Source: an uncultured Synechococcus sp. (GTDB lineage: Bacteria; Cyanobacteriota; Cyanobacteriia; PCC-6307; Cyanobiaceae). From it: a stretch of 5,255 nucleotides of DNA. The notes below the pieces were generated by a model. It was not told the origin of the DNA, did no database searches, and worked only from the letters and a program-made list of their open reading frames with translations. Where the stretch lies: NCBI GenBank assembly GCA_937930135.1, contig CALGVO010000178.1, positions 1-5,255 of the forward strand, in the 5' to 3' direction. The position numbers and the translations under genes are program-made. How positions within the stretch are numbered: position 1 is the first letter of the stretch; each line of letters begins with the position of its first letter. Positions 1 through 5,255 of the stretch are shown here, in pieces.

Positions 1-129
1 CATGCCCAGTGGTTGGTCGGCCGGGAGTTCCGGTTGCGTTTGAAGGAGGCGTTCGACCGGGAGGGCATCGCCGTGGGGCGTCCGATTCAGAGCCTGCAGC
101 TGCAGAAAGAGCGGCCGTCGCAGCGATAA
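1..129 (+). CDS. C-terminal end of a probable MscS-family mechanosensitive ion channel (5' partial)
   Basis: The frame is open from the first base of the window and ends at TAA 127-129, giving 42 visible residues. The tail reads REFRLRLKEAFDREGI and then continues to a basic, glutamine-rich end (LQKERPSQR). Small-conductance mechanosensitive channels typically end their cytoplasmic beta/alpha domain with a helix of the form E-x-x-R-x-x-K-x-A-F-D-x-x-G-I, followed by I-P-x-P-Q. Here the helix matches, but the usual IPFPQ is replaced by AVGRPIQ, with about a dozen further residues. If the assignment is right, the protein is an inner-membrane channel that opens under hypo-osmotic stress. The membrane pore lies outside the window, so the call rests on this short tail alone. 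The VKOR gene starts 22 bases downstream on the same strand, so the two may be co-transcribed. Confidence 0.6.
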   Translation, partial: HAQWLVGREFRLRLKEAFDREGIAVGRPIQSLQLQKERPSQR

Positions 130-151
130 TCACGGCATTCGCGCTGTGTTC

Positions 152-1093
152 ATGGCCACCACCCGCCTCACCAGTCGCCGCCGGCAGGACTTGGGATCGA
201 AATGGGTGCGCATCGCCATGGCCGTTCTGGCCACGGTGGGGGTGATCGATACGGGCTCGATCACCTTGAAGCGGTGGGGGCTGCTCGGGTCCCTCAGCTG
301 CCCCGGCGGCGCCGAGGGCTGCGACAAGGTGCTCAACAGCGCCTGGGGAACGATCGCCCGAGGGGATGGCTTCAGCATCCCTCTTTCCTTTGTGGGACTG
401 CTGGCCTATCTGGCCGTGCTGGTGATGGCGATTCTTCCCCTGCTCCCGGGGTTGGCGGAGAACAAAACCGATCTGTCGCGCCGCACCTGGTGGGGCCTCT
501 TCACGGTGGCGACGGGCATGGCCGTGTTCAGCCTCGTTCTTGTGGGGCTGATGGTCTTCAAGATCCAGGCCTTCTGTTTCTTCTGCGTGCTCTCGGCCCT
601 GATCTCGCTGACGCTGCTCGTGCTGGCCGTGGCGGGAGGGGGCTGGGAGGATCCGGCGCCGCTGCTGTTCCGGGGTGTCTTGCTGGCGCTGGCCGTTCTG
701 TTGGGCGGTCTGATCTGGGCCTCGGTGGTGGATCCCGACCGTCCGGGTGCACCGGTCACCGGTCCCGGCGCACCGCCTGCGGTCACCACCGCCAGCAATG
801 CCTCCACCCTCGCTCTTGCCGAACACCTCACCGCCTCCGGTGCGGTGATGTATTCCGCCTTTTGGTGCCCCCATTGCCATGAACAGAAGGAGCTCTTCGG
901 CAAGGAAGCCACCGAACAACTCAAGGTTGTGGAATGTGCGCCGGATGGCCAGAACAGTCAAACCAAGCTCTGCCAGCAGAAGGGCATCGAGGGATTTCCC
1001 ACCTGGGAGATCAACGGCAAGCTGGATTCGGGTGTGAAGTCTCTGAAATCCCTGGCCCGGCTCTCCGGTTATGAGGGACCGTCCGACTTCTGA
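152..1093 (+). CDS. VKOR-thioredoxin fusion, disulfide-bond-forming membrane oxidoreductase
   Basis: This 313-residue protein joins a vitamin K epoxide reductase (VKOR) membrane domain to a C-terminal thioredoxin-like domain, the arrangement crystallised from a cyanobacterial Synechococcus. It re-oxidises its own thioredoxin domain and passes electrons to a quinone, so driving disulfide formation in exported proteins on the lumenal/periplasmic side. Counting from ATG 152, about five hydrophobic segments lie near residues 19-38, 76-97, 113-136, 140-163 and 171-193. All eight expected cysteines are present: a loop pair C50/C57 (SCPGGAEGC), the quinone-site pair C142/C145 (CFFC), the thioredoxin motif C239/C242 (CPHC), and a further pair C262/C274. 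A proline-rich linker (about 195-215) joins the domains. A GTG at 146 would add two residues. ATG 152 was chosen because neither start has a visible Shine-Dalgarno and ATG is the stronger codon. The nearest upstream gene is the MscS-like tail, and nadB converges 15 bases downstream. Confidence 0.93.
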   Translation: MATTRLTSRRRQDLGSKWVRIAMAVLATVGVIDTGSITLKRWGLLGSLSCPGGAEGCDKVLNSAWGTIARGDGFSIPLSFVGLLAYLAVLVMAILPLLPGLAENKTDLSRRTWWGLFTVATGMAVFSLVLVGLMVFKIQAFCFFCVLSALISLTLLVLAVAGGGWEDPAPLLFRGVLLALAVLLGGLIWASVVDPDRPGAPVTGPGAPPAVTTASNASTLALAEHLTASGAVMYSAFWCPHCHEQKELFGKEATEQLKVVECAPDGQNSQTKLCQQKGIEGFPTWEINGKLDSGVKSLKSLARLSGYEGPSDF

Positions 1094-1108
1094 TCGCTTG
1101 CGGCGGCT

Positions 1109-2791
1109 TCAGCGGTTGATGGGGCGGGTGCTGATCGCCTGGCCCCATTGTTGCCTGGAGTGGCACTGCCATTGGGGCATCGGCCAGGGGGCGTCGTTGC
1201 GGTAGTGACCGCCGCGACTCTCCCGGCGGAACAGGCAGGCTTCCAACAGCAGGGCGCTGGCCCGGAGGCGGTGTTGCAGATCGAGCAGCAGATTCAATTC
1301 GCGCCGACTGCGTTCCTCCAGATGATGCTGCGCGTGCACCGCCTGGGTCTCCACCAACTGCACCGGTGCTTGGGCCTCGAGGCGCGTCAGCTCGCAACGG
1401 GCCAGCCTCAGGGCCTGATCCATGGCGCGGGCATCCCGATCGACGCCGGCCACCTGCCAGCAGCGTTGCCGCCAGATCTCGATGCTGGCGATCATGCTGT
1501 CGACGCTCAGTTCGCTGCGGTGCTCCAGTGCCCTTGCGGCGGAGCTTGGGGTGCCTGGGCCGGAGGGGGCAACGGCCGGCGACCTGTCCGGCAGTGCGAT
1601 CTGCCGCAGCTGCCGGGCGAACACGAGGCATTCCATCAGGGAGTTGCTGGCCAGGCGATTGGCGCCGTGGAGGCCGGTGCAGGCCACTTCTCCCACGGCG
1701 AACAGACCCGGCAGGTTGGTGGCGGCCTGCAGATCCGTGGCCACGCCCCCCATCCAGTAGTGGGCGGCAGGCGCCACCGGGATCGGCTCCTTCAGGGGGT
1801 GGAGGCCGAAGCTCTGGCAGCGCTCCAGGATCGTGGGGAAGCGCTGGCGCGCCCGCTCCTGTGGAATCGGGGTCAGATCCAGCCCCATGTGGTCGCTGCC
1901 CTGCTCCTGCATGGCCCGCACCAGGGCGCGACTCACCTGATCGCGTGGCGCAAGGTTGCCACCGGCGAGCTGGGCCACCGGGTTGCCGCCCCCGGCATCC
2001 ACCAGCACGGCCCCCTCACCCCGCACGGCCTCGGAGATCAGAAAGCAGGGGGCGCCGCTCAGCCGCAGGGCCGTGGGATGGAATTGCACGAATTCCAGAT
2101 CCTCCACCGCCGCACCGGCGCGCCAGGCCAGGGCCACTCCCTCGCCACAGGCCTGGGTGGGATTGGTGGTGTTGGCATACAGGTGGCCACCGCCGCCGGT
2201 GGCCAGCACCACGGCTCGGGCTCCGATCCAGCGCAGGGTCGGGCCATCGAGCACCTGCACACCGCAACAGCGGCCCCGGTCGACCCAGAGGCGCGTGACC
2301 CTCACACCGCGGCGGTGCAGCAGCCCGTCCCGCTGTTCAACGCGCTCTCGCAGCACGTCCACCAGGGCCCTGCCGGTGCGGTCTTGCACATGCAGCACAC
2401 GATGGTGGCTGTGGGCCGCCTCCAGGGTGGTGGCGAGGCTGCCATTGCTGTTGCGATCGAAGGCCATACCCAGTTGCTGCAGGCGTGCGACGCACTCGGG
2501 TGCCGCCTCCACCAGCAGGTTGACCGCGTCCTGATCGCAGAGGCCGGCACCAGCGCGAATGGTGTCGCTGGCATGGCTGGCGGCGCTGTCGTTGGGGCGA
2601 GTCACGGCGGCGATGCCACCCTGGGCCCAGCGACTGGAGGAACGGCGACCGGTGTTGCGGTTCAGCAGCAGGATGCGCAGGCCCGCTGGCAGCTCCAGAC
2701 AGGTCATCAGCCCGGCGGCGCCGGCGCCAACGACAATCACATCCCAGGGGCCCTGGGGAATCGGTTCATTCCATGGCTGCTGCAGTGTCAT
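1109..2791 (-). CDS. nadB: L-aspartate oxidase (NadB)
   Basis: NadB is a cytoplasmic flavoenzyme that oxidises L-aspartate to iminoaspartate, which NadA condenses with dihydroxyacetone phosphate to quinolinate in de novo NAD synthesis. The 560-residue length suits the family. From ATG 2791, the FAD-binding GAGAAGL is at 22-28 and SRWAQGGIAAV at 53-63. HSHHRVLHVQDRTG follows near 127-140 and the flavin-domain ATGGGG near 197-202. Residues matching the active site of the E. coli enzyme are visible: H238 (QFHPT), R283 (APRD), H344 (AAHY) and R379 (GANRLASNS). The C-terminal helical domain ends with the conserved ESRGGHYRNDAP near 524-534. These together separate it from succinate dehydrogenase flavoproteins fairly well. 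A TTG at 2803 would add four residues but lies against the T run of the psbU terminator, so ATG 2791 is preferred. No Shine-Dalgarno is visible. nadA is not in the window. Confidence 0.96.
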   Translation of the reverse strand: MTLQQPWNEPIPQGPWDVIVVGAGAAGLMTCLELPAGLRILLLNRNTGRRSSSRWAQGGIAAVTRPNDSAASHASDTIRAGAGLCDQDAVNLLVEAAPECVARLQQLGMAFDRNSNGSLATTLEAAHSHHRVLHVQDRTGRALVDVLRERVEQRDGLLHRRGVRVTRLWVDRGRCCGVQVLDGPTLRWIGARAVVLATGGGGHLYANTTNPTQACGEGVALAWRAGAAVEDLEFVQFHPTALRLSGAPCFLISEAVRGEGAVLVDAGGGNPVAQLAGGNLAPRDQVSRALVRAMQEQGSDHMGLDLTPIPQERARQRFPTILERCQSFGLHPLKEPIPVAPAAHYWMGGVATDLQAATNLPGLFAVGEVACTGLHGANRLASNSLMECLVFARQLRQIALPDRSPAVAPSGPGTPSSAARALEHRSELSVDSMIASIEIWRQRCWQVAGVDRDARAMDQALRLARCELTRLEAQAPVQLVETQAVHAQHHLEERSRRELNLLLDLQHRLRASALLLEACLFRRESRGGHYRNDAPWPMPQWQCHSRQQWGQAISTRPINR

Positions 2792-2801
2792 GACATCAAC
2801 C

Positions 2802-2828
2802 AAAAAACCGCCGGAGCAACCGGCGGTT
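2802..2828 (-). terminator. Intrinsic terminator of psbU, abutting the nadB start
   Basis: A perfect 9-bp stem (2806-2814 with 2820-2828, AACCGCCGG / CCGGCGGTT) closes on a 5-base loop. On the minus strand it is followed by an uninterrupted run of six T (complement of 2802-2807, partly shared with the stem). This is a textbook Rho-independent terminator for transcripts leaving psbU, whose stop codon lies 44 bases upstream. The T run ends 10 bases before the nadB ATG, so little room remains for a separate nadB promoter downstream of the hairpin. On the plus strand there is no T run after the stem, so it should work in one direction only. Confidence 0.85.
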
Positions 2829-2872
2829 CGGAATGAGACGCATCCTGATGGACAGCGGGCTCAGAGAGGGAT

Positions 2873-3250
2873 TCAGCGGTACTGACCGTCGTTGATGCGG
2901 TCGAATCCTTCATTGAGGGCGATCGACGGTGCGGTCACCACAAAATTGTCGCGGTACTTCTCAAACAGCTCCTTCTGACGATCGGTGAGATCGAGATTGA
3001 GCACGTCATCAACGCTGTCGTAGGGCCCACCGAGCACGATCTTGCCGGCCAGGGTCGGATACATCCCAGGGAACTGCTGGAAACGGCGCACCGAGGAATT
3101 GTTCAGATCAACCTTGTCACCTCGTTCGGCGATTTTGTCGTCGGCAACGTTGCGCAGGTCATCCGCATACACAGCGGCGGGAGAGAGCAGGCCCAGCACA
3201 AGGCCGGCCATCAGCATCACACCAGTCAGCCAGGAGACCAGCCGCTTCAT
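2873..3250 (-). CDS. psbU: Photosystem II 12 kDa extrinsic protein PsbU
   Basis: PsbU sits on the lumenal face of photosystem II, where it helps stabilise the oxygen-evolving manganese cluster and its chloride and calcium requirement together with PsbO and PsbV. The 125-residue precursor starts with a classic Sec signal peptide: a basic MKR, a hydrophobic core at about 8-22, and a likely cleavage after AVYA at residue 29, leaving a mature protein of about 96 residues. The mature part carries the helix-hairpin-helix-like core typical of PsbU: VDLNNSSVRRFQQFPGMYP at 48-65, LAGKIV, then the GPY-x-SVDDVL segment around 75-84 and a charged C-terminal helix. It contains no cysteine, so it is not itself a substrate of the nearby disulfide-forming enzyme. 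A GGAG lies 7 bases before the ATG and an intrinsic terminator lies 44 bases after the stop, so psbU may be a single-gene transcript. Confidence 0.96.
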   Translation of the reverse strand: MKRLVSWLTGVMLMAGLVLGLLSPAAVYADDLRNVADDKIAERGDKVDLNNSSVRRFQQFPGMYPTLAGKIVLGGPYDSVDDVLNLDLTDRQKELFEKYRDNFVVTAPSIALNEGFDRINDGQYR

Positions 3251-3362
3251 CGGAATACTCCGTCAGGGATCGGAACGAAACTGCCGGCAGCGCCGGTGAG
3301 CAAACCTTACAAGTGCGTCCCAGCCAATCTCCGCCGCGAGGCTGGAGCTTTTGCAGTTCGTT
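3251..3362 (-). promoter_or_regulatory. Intergenic region between the DUF3120-like gene and psbU; expected to hold the psbU promoter
   Basis: These 112 bases separate two genes read on the minus strand. psbU is normally strongly expressed and probably has its own promoter here. A TGTAAG on the minus strand (complement of 3306-3311) is a possible -10 element, but no convincing -35 box stands at the usual distance, so the promoter is not resolved. A 6-bp inverted repeat (3320-3325 CCAGCC, 3340-3345 GGCTGG) with a 14-base loop lies closer to the end of the DUF3120-like gene. On the minus strand it has no T run after it, so I do not call it a terminator for that gene. Confidence 0.4.
3258..3261 (-). 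promoter_or_regulatory. Ribosome binding site of psbU (GGAG)
   Basis: On the minus strand GGAG stands 7 bases before the psbU ATG at 3250. It supports that start, which also gives a complete signal peptide. Confidence 0.7.
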
Positions 3363-4121
3363 TCAGATCAGGCCGCTCAGGCTCGGCTGAAGAGTGGCCG
3401 ACAGGAGAAACAGACCGTCGATCACCAACGTGGTGACCAACACGGCGGCGGCCACTGTCCAGCTCGGATCGCCTTTGCCATTGCTGGCACCGTGCTGGCG
3501 TAACGCCTGGGCCAAGCCGAGGATCAGCGCAGCGAAGACCGCCAGAATGGCGATGGAGCCTGGCTGCTGCAGGCTGATTGCCGCTTCATGCAACAGCGGC
3601 TGAGCCTGATCGAGCGGCGCGCTCAGCACCTGGGGCCAGAGATGCATCACTCCCGTGAGAGCCATGGCCAGGTCGGTGAGCGCCGTGCCCAGCAGGGAGG
3701 AGAGATAGAAGGCGCAGCCAAGACGCCAGCGGCCGTTGAGACCGGCGAGAGCCAGGGGCAGGGCCATCGCTTCCACCGGTAGATGCCAGGCCGGGTGCGC
3801 GCGCAACCAGCCCCAGAACACCGTGCCAGCCAGCCAGCTACCACTGAATCCCAACAGGAGCCCGCCTGCACGGGAGCGGGAAGGCTCCTGCTGAACCCCG
3901 AGGCTGATCGCCACCGCCAGCAGAACCACGGTGAAGGCACCGGCGCTGAAGGGGTGCAGGCGTACCCAGGGAGCCTGCAGAAAGACCGGCAACACCACAA
4001 GCGCAGCGGCCCAGCGCCCGGCCTGACTGGGGGCTGTGAGCCTTGGAAGCGTCAGAACCAGGTTCTGATCGTTGAGCGCATCGGGGCTGACAGCAGCCGT
4101 TCTGATCAGGCCGCTCGACAA
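3363..4121 (-). CDS. Multi-pass membrane protein resembling the cyanobacterial DUF3120 family, function unknown
   Basis: The 252-residue product is an integral membrane protein with about six hydrophobic stretches, near residues 36-52, 57-76, 86-104, 115-128, 134-157, 189-206 and 222-242 (the fourth is weak). A tryptophan-rich central stretch, GFSGSWLAGTVFWGWLR at 91-107, is followed by HLPVEAMALPLAL at 113-125 and FYLSSLLGTALTDL at 138-151. From memory this pattern matches DUF3120, a family confined largely to cyanobacteria with no established role. The conserved D150 and E117 within or beside membrane segments could be functional. The start is TTG 4121: the frame closes at a TAA 12 codons upstream (4158-4160), there is no ATG or GTG near the N-terminus, and a GGAGG lies exactly 7 bases before the TTG. 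The first 30 or so residues are soluble and less likely to be conserved. It is divergent from uppP and lies 112 bases upstream of psbU. Confidence 0.8.
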   Translation of the reverse strand: MSSGLIRTAAVSPDALNDQNLVLTLPRLTAPSQAGRWAAALVVLPVFLQAPWVRLHPFSAGAFTVVLLAVAISLGVQQEPSRSRAGGLLLGFSGSWLAGTVFWGWLRAHPAWHLPVEAMALPLALAGLNGRWRLGCAFYLSSLLGTALTDLAMALTGVMHLWPQVLSAPLDQAQPLLHEAAISLQQPGSIAILAVFAALILGLAQALRQHGASNGKGDPSWTVAAAVLVTTLVIDGLFLLSATLQPSLSGLI

Positions 4122-4232
4122 CCGACCGCCTCCGGATGTGAAGAAAGAAGTGAAACCTTAGAAGATGTCTCTGTGCCAACGCTGGTGCCCTGAGGCATTG
4201 GGACATAGCGTTCCAGAGCTTTTCAGCCTCCG
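4122..4232. promoter_or_regulatory. Divergent intergenic region between the DUF3120-like gene and uppP
   Basis: These 111 bases must carry the start signals for two divergent genes. The part near the DUF3120-like gene is A-rich on the plus strand (4137-4165), unlike the GC-rich surroundings, as expected for a promoter region. On the minus strand a TTGGCA (complement of 4174-4179) resembles a -35 box, but no good -10 element stands 16-18 bases further on. For uppP no clear -10/-35 pair and no Shine-Dalgarno are visible before ATG 4233. The region is therefore called from gene layout, not from resolved boxes. Confidence 0.4.
4129..4133 (-). promoter_or_regulatory. Strong ribosome binding site (GGAGG) fixing a TTG start
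   Basis: On the minus strand GGAGG lies 7 bases before TTG 4121. It is the best Shine-Dalgarno in the window and decides the unusual start of the DUF3120-like gene, because no ATG or GTG is available between the upstream stop and the first membrane segment. Confidence 0.7.
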
Positions 4233-5093
4233 ATGACCGACGTTGCCACCGCGCCTGGGCTCCTGGAGGCCTGTTGGCGCAACCTTGTGCTCGGTGTGGT
4301 GCAGGGGCTGACGGAATTTTTGCCGATCAGCAGCACCGCCCATCTCAAGATCGTGCCGGTGCTGGCCGGTTGGGGTGATCCCGGCGTGTCGGTGACCGCC
4401 GTGATCCAGCTGGGCAGCATCGTTGCGGTGATCGCCTATTTCCGTCGCGATCTGCAAGAGGTCCTACAGGGCATCAGCCATGCGATCGGTCGGGGGCAGT
4501 GGCGGGAGCCGGAAGCCCGTCTTGGCCTCGCCATGGCCATCGGCACGGTGCCGATCCTGATCGCCGGTCTGGCGATCAAACTGTTCTGGCCTGGCTATGA
4601 AACTTCGCCGCTTCGCAGTGTTCCCGCCATTGCTGTGGTGTCGATCGTGATGGCGCTGCTGCTCGCTCTGGCCGAGAAGATTGGCCCTCGGTTGAAGCAG
4701 CTCAGCCAGGTGGAGGGGCGTGATGGTCTTGTGGTGGGCCTGGCCCAGGTGCTTGCTCTCATTCCTGGTGTATCCCGTTCCGGCAGCACGCTGACGGCTT
4801 CTCTCCTCGATGGCTGGCAGCGCCAGGACGCAGCCCGCTTCTCCTTTCTGCTCGGGATTCCTGCTATCACCATCGCCGGTCTGGTGGAGTTGAAGGGCGC
4901 CTTTGCTGAGCCCAGCGGCGGCGGGGTGTTGCCCCTGCTGGTCGGCATCGTTGCGGCGGCGATCGTGTCCTGGTTGGCGATCGACTGGTTGATCAAGTAC
5001 CTCCAGCGGCACAGCACCTGGATCTTTGTGATCTACCGGTTGCTCTTCGGAGTGCTGCTGCTCGTCTGGTGGTCCGGCTCCGCATCAAACTGA
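4233..5093 (+). CDS. uppP: Undecaprenyl-diphosphate phosphatase (UppP/BacA)
   Basis: UppP is an integral membrane enzyme that removes one phosphate from undecaprenyl diphosphate to regenerate the lipid carrier used for peptidoglycan and other surface polymers. Extra copies give bacitracin resistance in other bacteria. The 286 residues match the family length. The first signature, QGLTEFLPISSTAHL at 24-38, contains the (E/Q)xxxE pair as Q24/E28, and H37. The second, PGVSRSGST at 178-186, carries the phosphate-binding R182. GWGDPGVSVTAVIQLGSIVAVIAYF (46-70) and FSFLLGIPAITIAG (203-216) are also typical. The alanine in SSTAHLK, where many bacteria have glycine, agrees with cyanobacterial members. 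Several membrane helices are evident, for example at 52-70, 97-118, 131-147, 166-178, 205-220, 233-254 and 264-281. ATG 4233 gives the expected N-terminus, although no Shine-Dalgarno is visible. Confidence 0.96.
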   Translation: MTDVATAPGLLEACWRNLVLGVVQGLTEFLPISSTAHLKIVPVLAGWGDPGVSVTAVIQLGSIVAVIAYFRRDLQEVLQGISHAIGRGQWREPEARLGLAMAIGTVPILIAGLAIKLFWPGYETSPLRSVPAIAVVSIVMALLLALAEKIGPRLKQLSQVEGRDGLVVGLAQVLALIPGVSRSGSTLTASLLDGWQRQDAARFSFLLGIPAITIAGLVELKGAFAEPSGGGVLPLLVGIVAAAIVSWLAIDWLIKYLQRHSTWIFVIYRLLFGVLLLVWWSGSASN

Positions 5094-5112
5094 GACCATC
5101 TGCTGCAACGGT

Positions 5113-5255
5113 GTGTGGAATGAGCCCACCGCAGGGGTCGCCTCGTCGGCTCTGCGTCCCGACTCGGCATCGCGACAGCCGGCCCCTGCGGTGGTGGCCG
5201 CGGTGGAGCCCGGCTCGATCGGGGAGCAGTTGGGCTTTGAGCCCGGGGATCAGCT
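5113..5255 (+). CDS. N-terminus of a probable DUF512/PDZ-type radical-SAM protein (3' partial, start uncertain)
   Basis: A plus-strand frame runs off the right edge reading VVAAVEPGSIGEQLGFEPGDQ from 5191. This is the start of a PDZ-like fold (V-x-PGS-x-A/G-x-x-LG-x-x-PGD) and closely resembles the N-terminus of the cyanobacterial putative Fe-S/radical-SAM family with a DUF512 domain. The diagnostic radical-SAM cysteines would lie outside the window, so a different PDZ protein such as a protease cannot be ruled out. The frame has no ATG. GTG 5113 would give an extra N-terminal stretch rich in Ala, Ser and Pro (about 26 residues). GTG 5191 or 5194 would start right at the PDZ-like segment. None has a Shine-Dalgarno. 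An ATG at 5120 is in another frame. The gene follows uppP by 19 bases if GTG 5113 is used, so the two are probably co-transcribed. Confidence 0.6.
   Translation, partial: MWNEPTAGVASSALRPDSASRQPAPAVVAAVEPGSIGEQLGFEPGDQ
5126..5194. repeat. Perfect 12-bp inverted repeat at the uppP / DUF512-like junction
   Basis: CCACCGCAGGGG at 5126-5137 is the exact reverse complement of CCCCTGCGGTGG at 5183-5194. In RNA the stem could extend inward by a G-U pair and two G-C pairs (5138-5140 with 5180-5182). The 39-base interval holds a second short stem, GTCGG 5145-5149 with CCGAC 5159-5163. No T run follows, so this is not a typical intrinsic terminator. The right arm overlaps two candidate GTG start codons (5191 and 5194) of the downstream gene. 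Confidence 0.7.

Noticed and set aside
1148..2836. A plus-strand open frame of 562 codons running antisense along nearly the whole of nadB.
   Set aside because: It mirrors nadB, which has full family motifs. Its product is rich in Gly, Ala, His and Gln without recognisable domains, as expected from the complement of GC-rich coding sequence.
3320..3352. CCAGCC...GGCTGG inverted repeat followed on the plus strand by CTTTTG, as a possible terminator.
   Set aside because: The weak T run is on the plus strand, where no gene ends. On the minus strand, where the DUF3120-like gene ends, there is no T run, and the stem is short with a long loop.
4186..4197. Small hairpin TGCC-CTGA-GGCA between the DUF3120-like gene and uppP.
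   Set aside because: A 4-bp stem is expected by chance in GC-rich DNA, and it has no T run or neighbouring box.
5120..5255. ATG 5120 as the start of the right-edge gene.
   Set aside because: It opens a different frame that gives an Arg/Pro/Trp-rich product without the PDZ-like sequence. The recognisable frame has only GTG candidates.
1..5255. HIP1 palindromes (GCGATCGC), CRISPR repeats, insertion sequences, tRNA genes or a novel defence-like cluster.
   Set aside because: Reading through, I saw only partial GCGATCG or CGATCGC matches, no spaced direct repeats, no transposase and no tRNA-like fold. All genes fit ordinary cyanobacterial chromosome content.

Overview
The window is a chromosomal, housekeeping stretch of a GC-rich cyanobacterium, most likely a marine or brackish picocyanobacterium of the Synechococcus/Cyanobium type. 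The reasons are a psbU gene (an extrinsic protein of the oxygen-evolving photosystem II), a VKOR-thioredoxin fusion of the kind known from cyanobacteria, a UppP with cyanobacterial-style sequence motifs, a small membrane protein resembling the cyanobacterial DUF3120 family, and very compact gene spacing. psbU is generally missing from Prochlorococcus, which argues against that genus. This taxonomic reading is inference from gene content only.

Layout. At the left edge the last 42 codons of a plus-strand gene, probably an MscS-type mechanosensitive channel, are followed after 22 bases by a plus-strand VKOR-thioredoxin gene (152-1093). This gene ends 15 bases from the end of the convergent nadB (1109-2791, minus). 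Three minus-strand genes follow one another in transcription order: a DUF3120-like membrane protein (4121-3363), psbU (3250-2873) and nadB (2791-1109). A clear intrinsic terminator closes psbU, and its T run ends only 10 bases before the nadB ATG. A divergent intergenic region of 111 bases (4122-4232) separates the DUF3120-like gene from plus-strand uppP (4233-5093). At the right edge a plus-strand reading frame opens and runs off the window. It looks like the PDZ-like N-terminus of a DUF512-type radical-SAM protein.

The genes do not form one pathway. They cover oxidative folding in the thylakoid lumen or periplasm (VKOR-Trx), the first step of de novo NAD synthesis (nadB), stabilisation of the oxygen-evolving complex (psbU), recycling of the undecaprenyl lipid carrier (uppP), and two poorly characterised proteins. 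I found no mobile element, CRISPR array, tRNA, rRNA or foreign island, and no sign of a new multi-gene system. The points worth a second look are the placement of the psbU terminator against the nadB start codon, a perfect 12-bp inverted repeat across the candidate start region of the right-edge gene, and the TTG start of the DUF3120-like gene.
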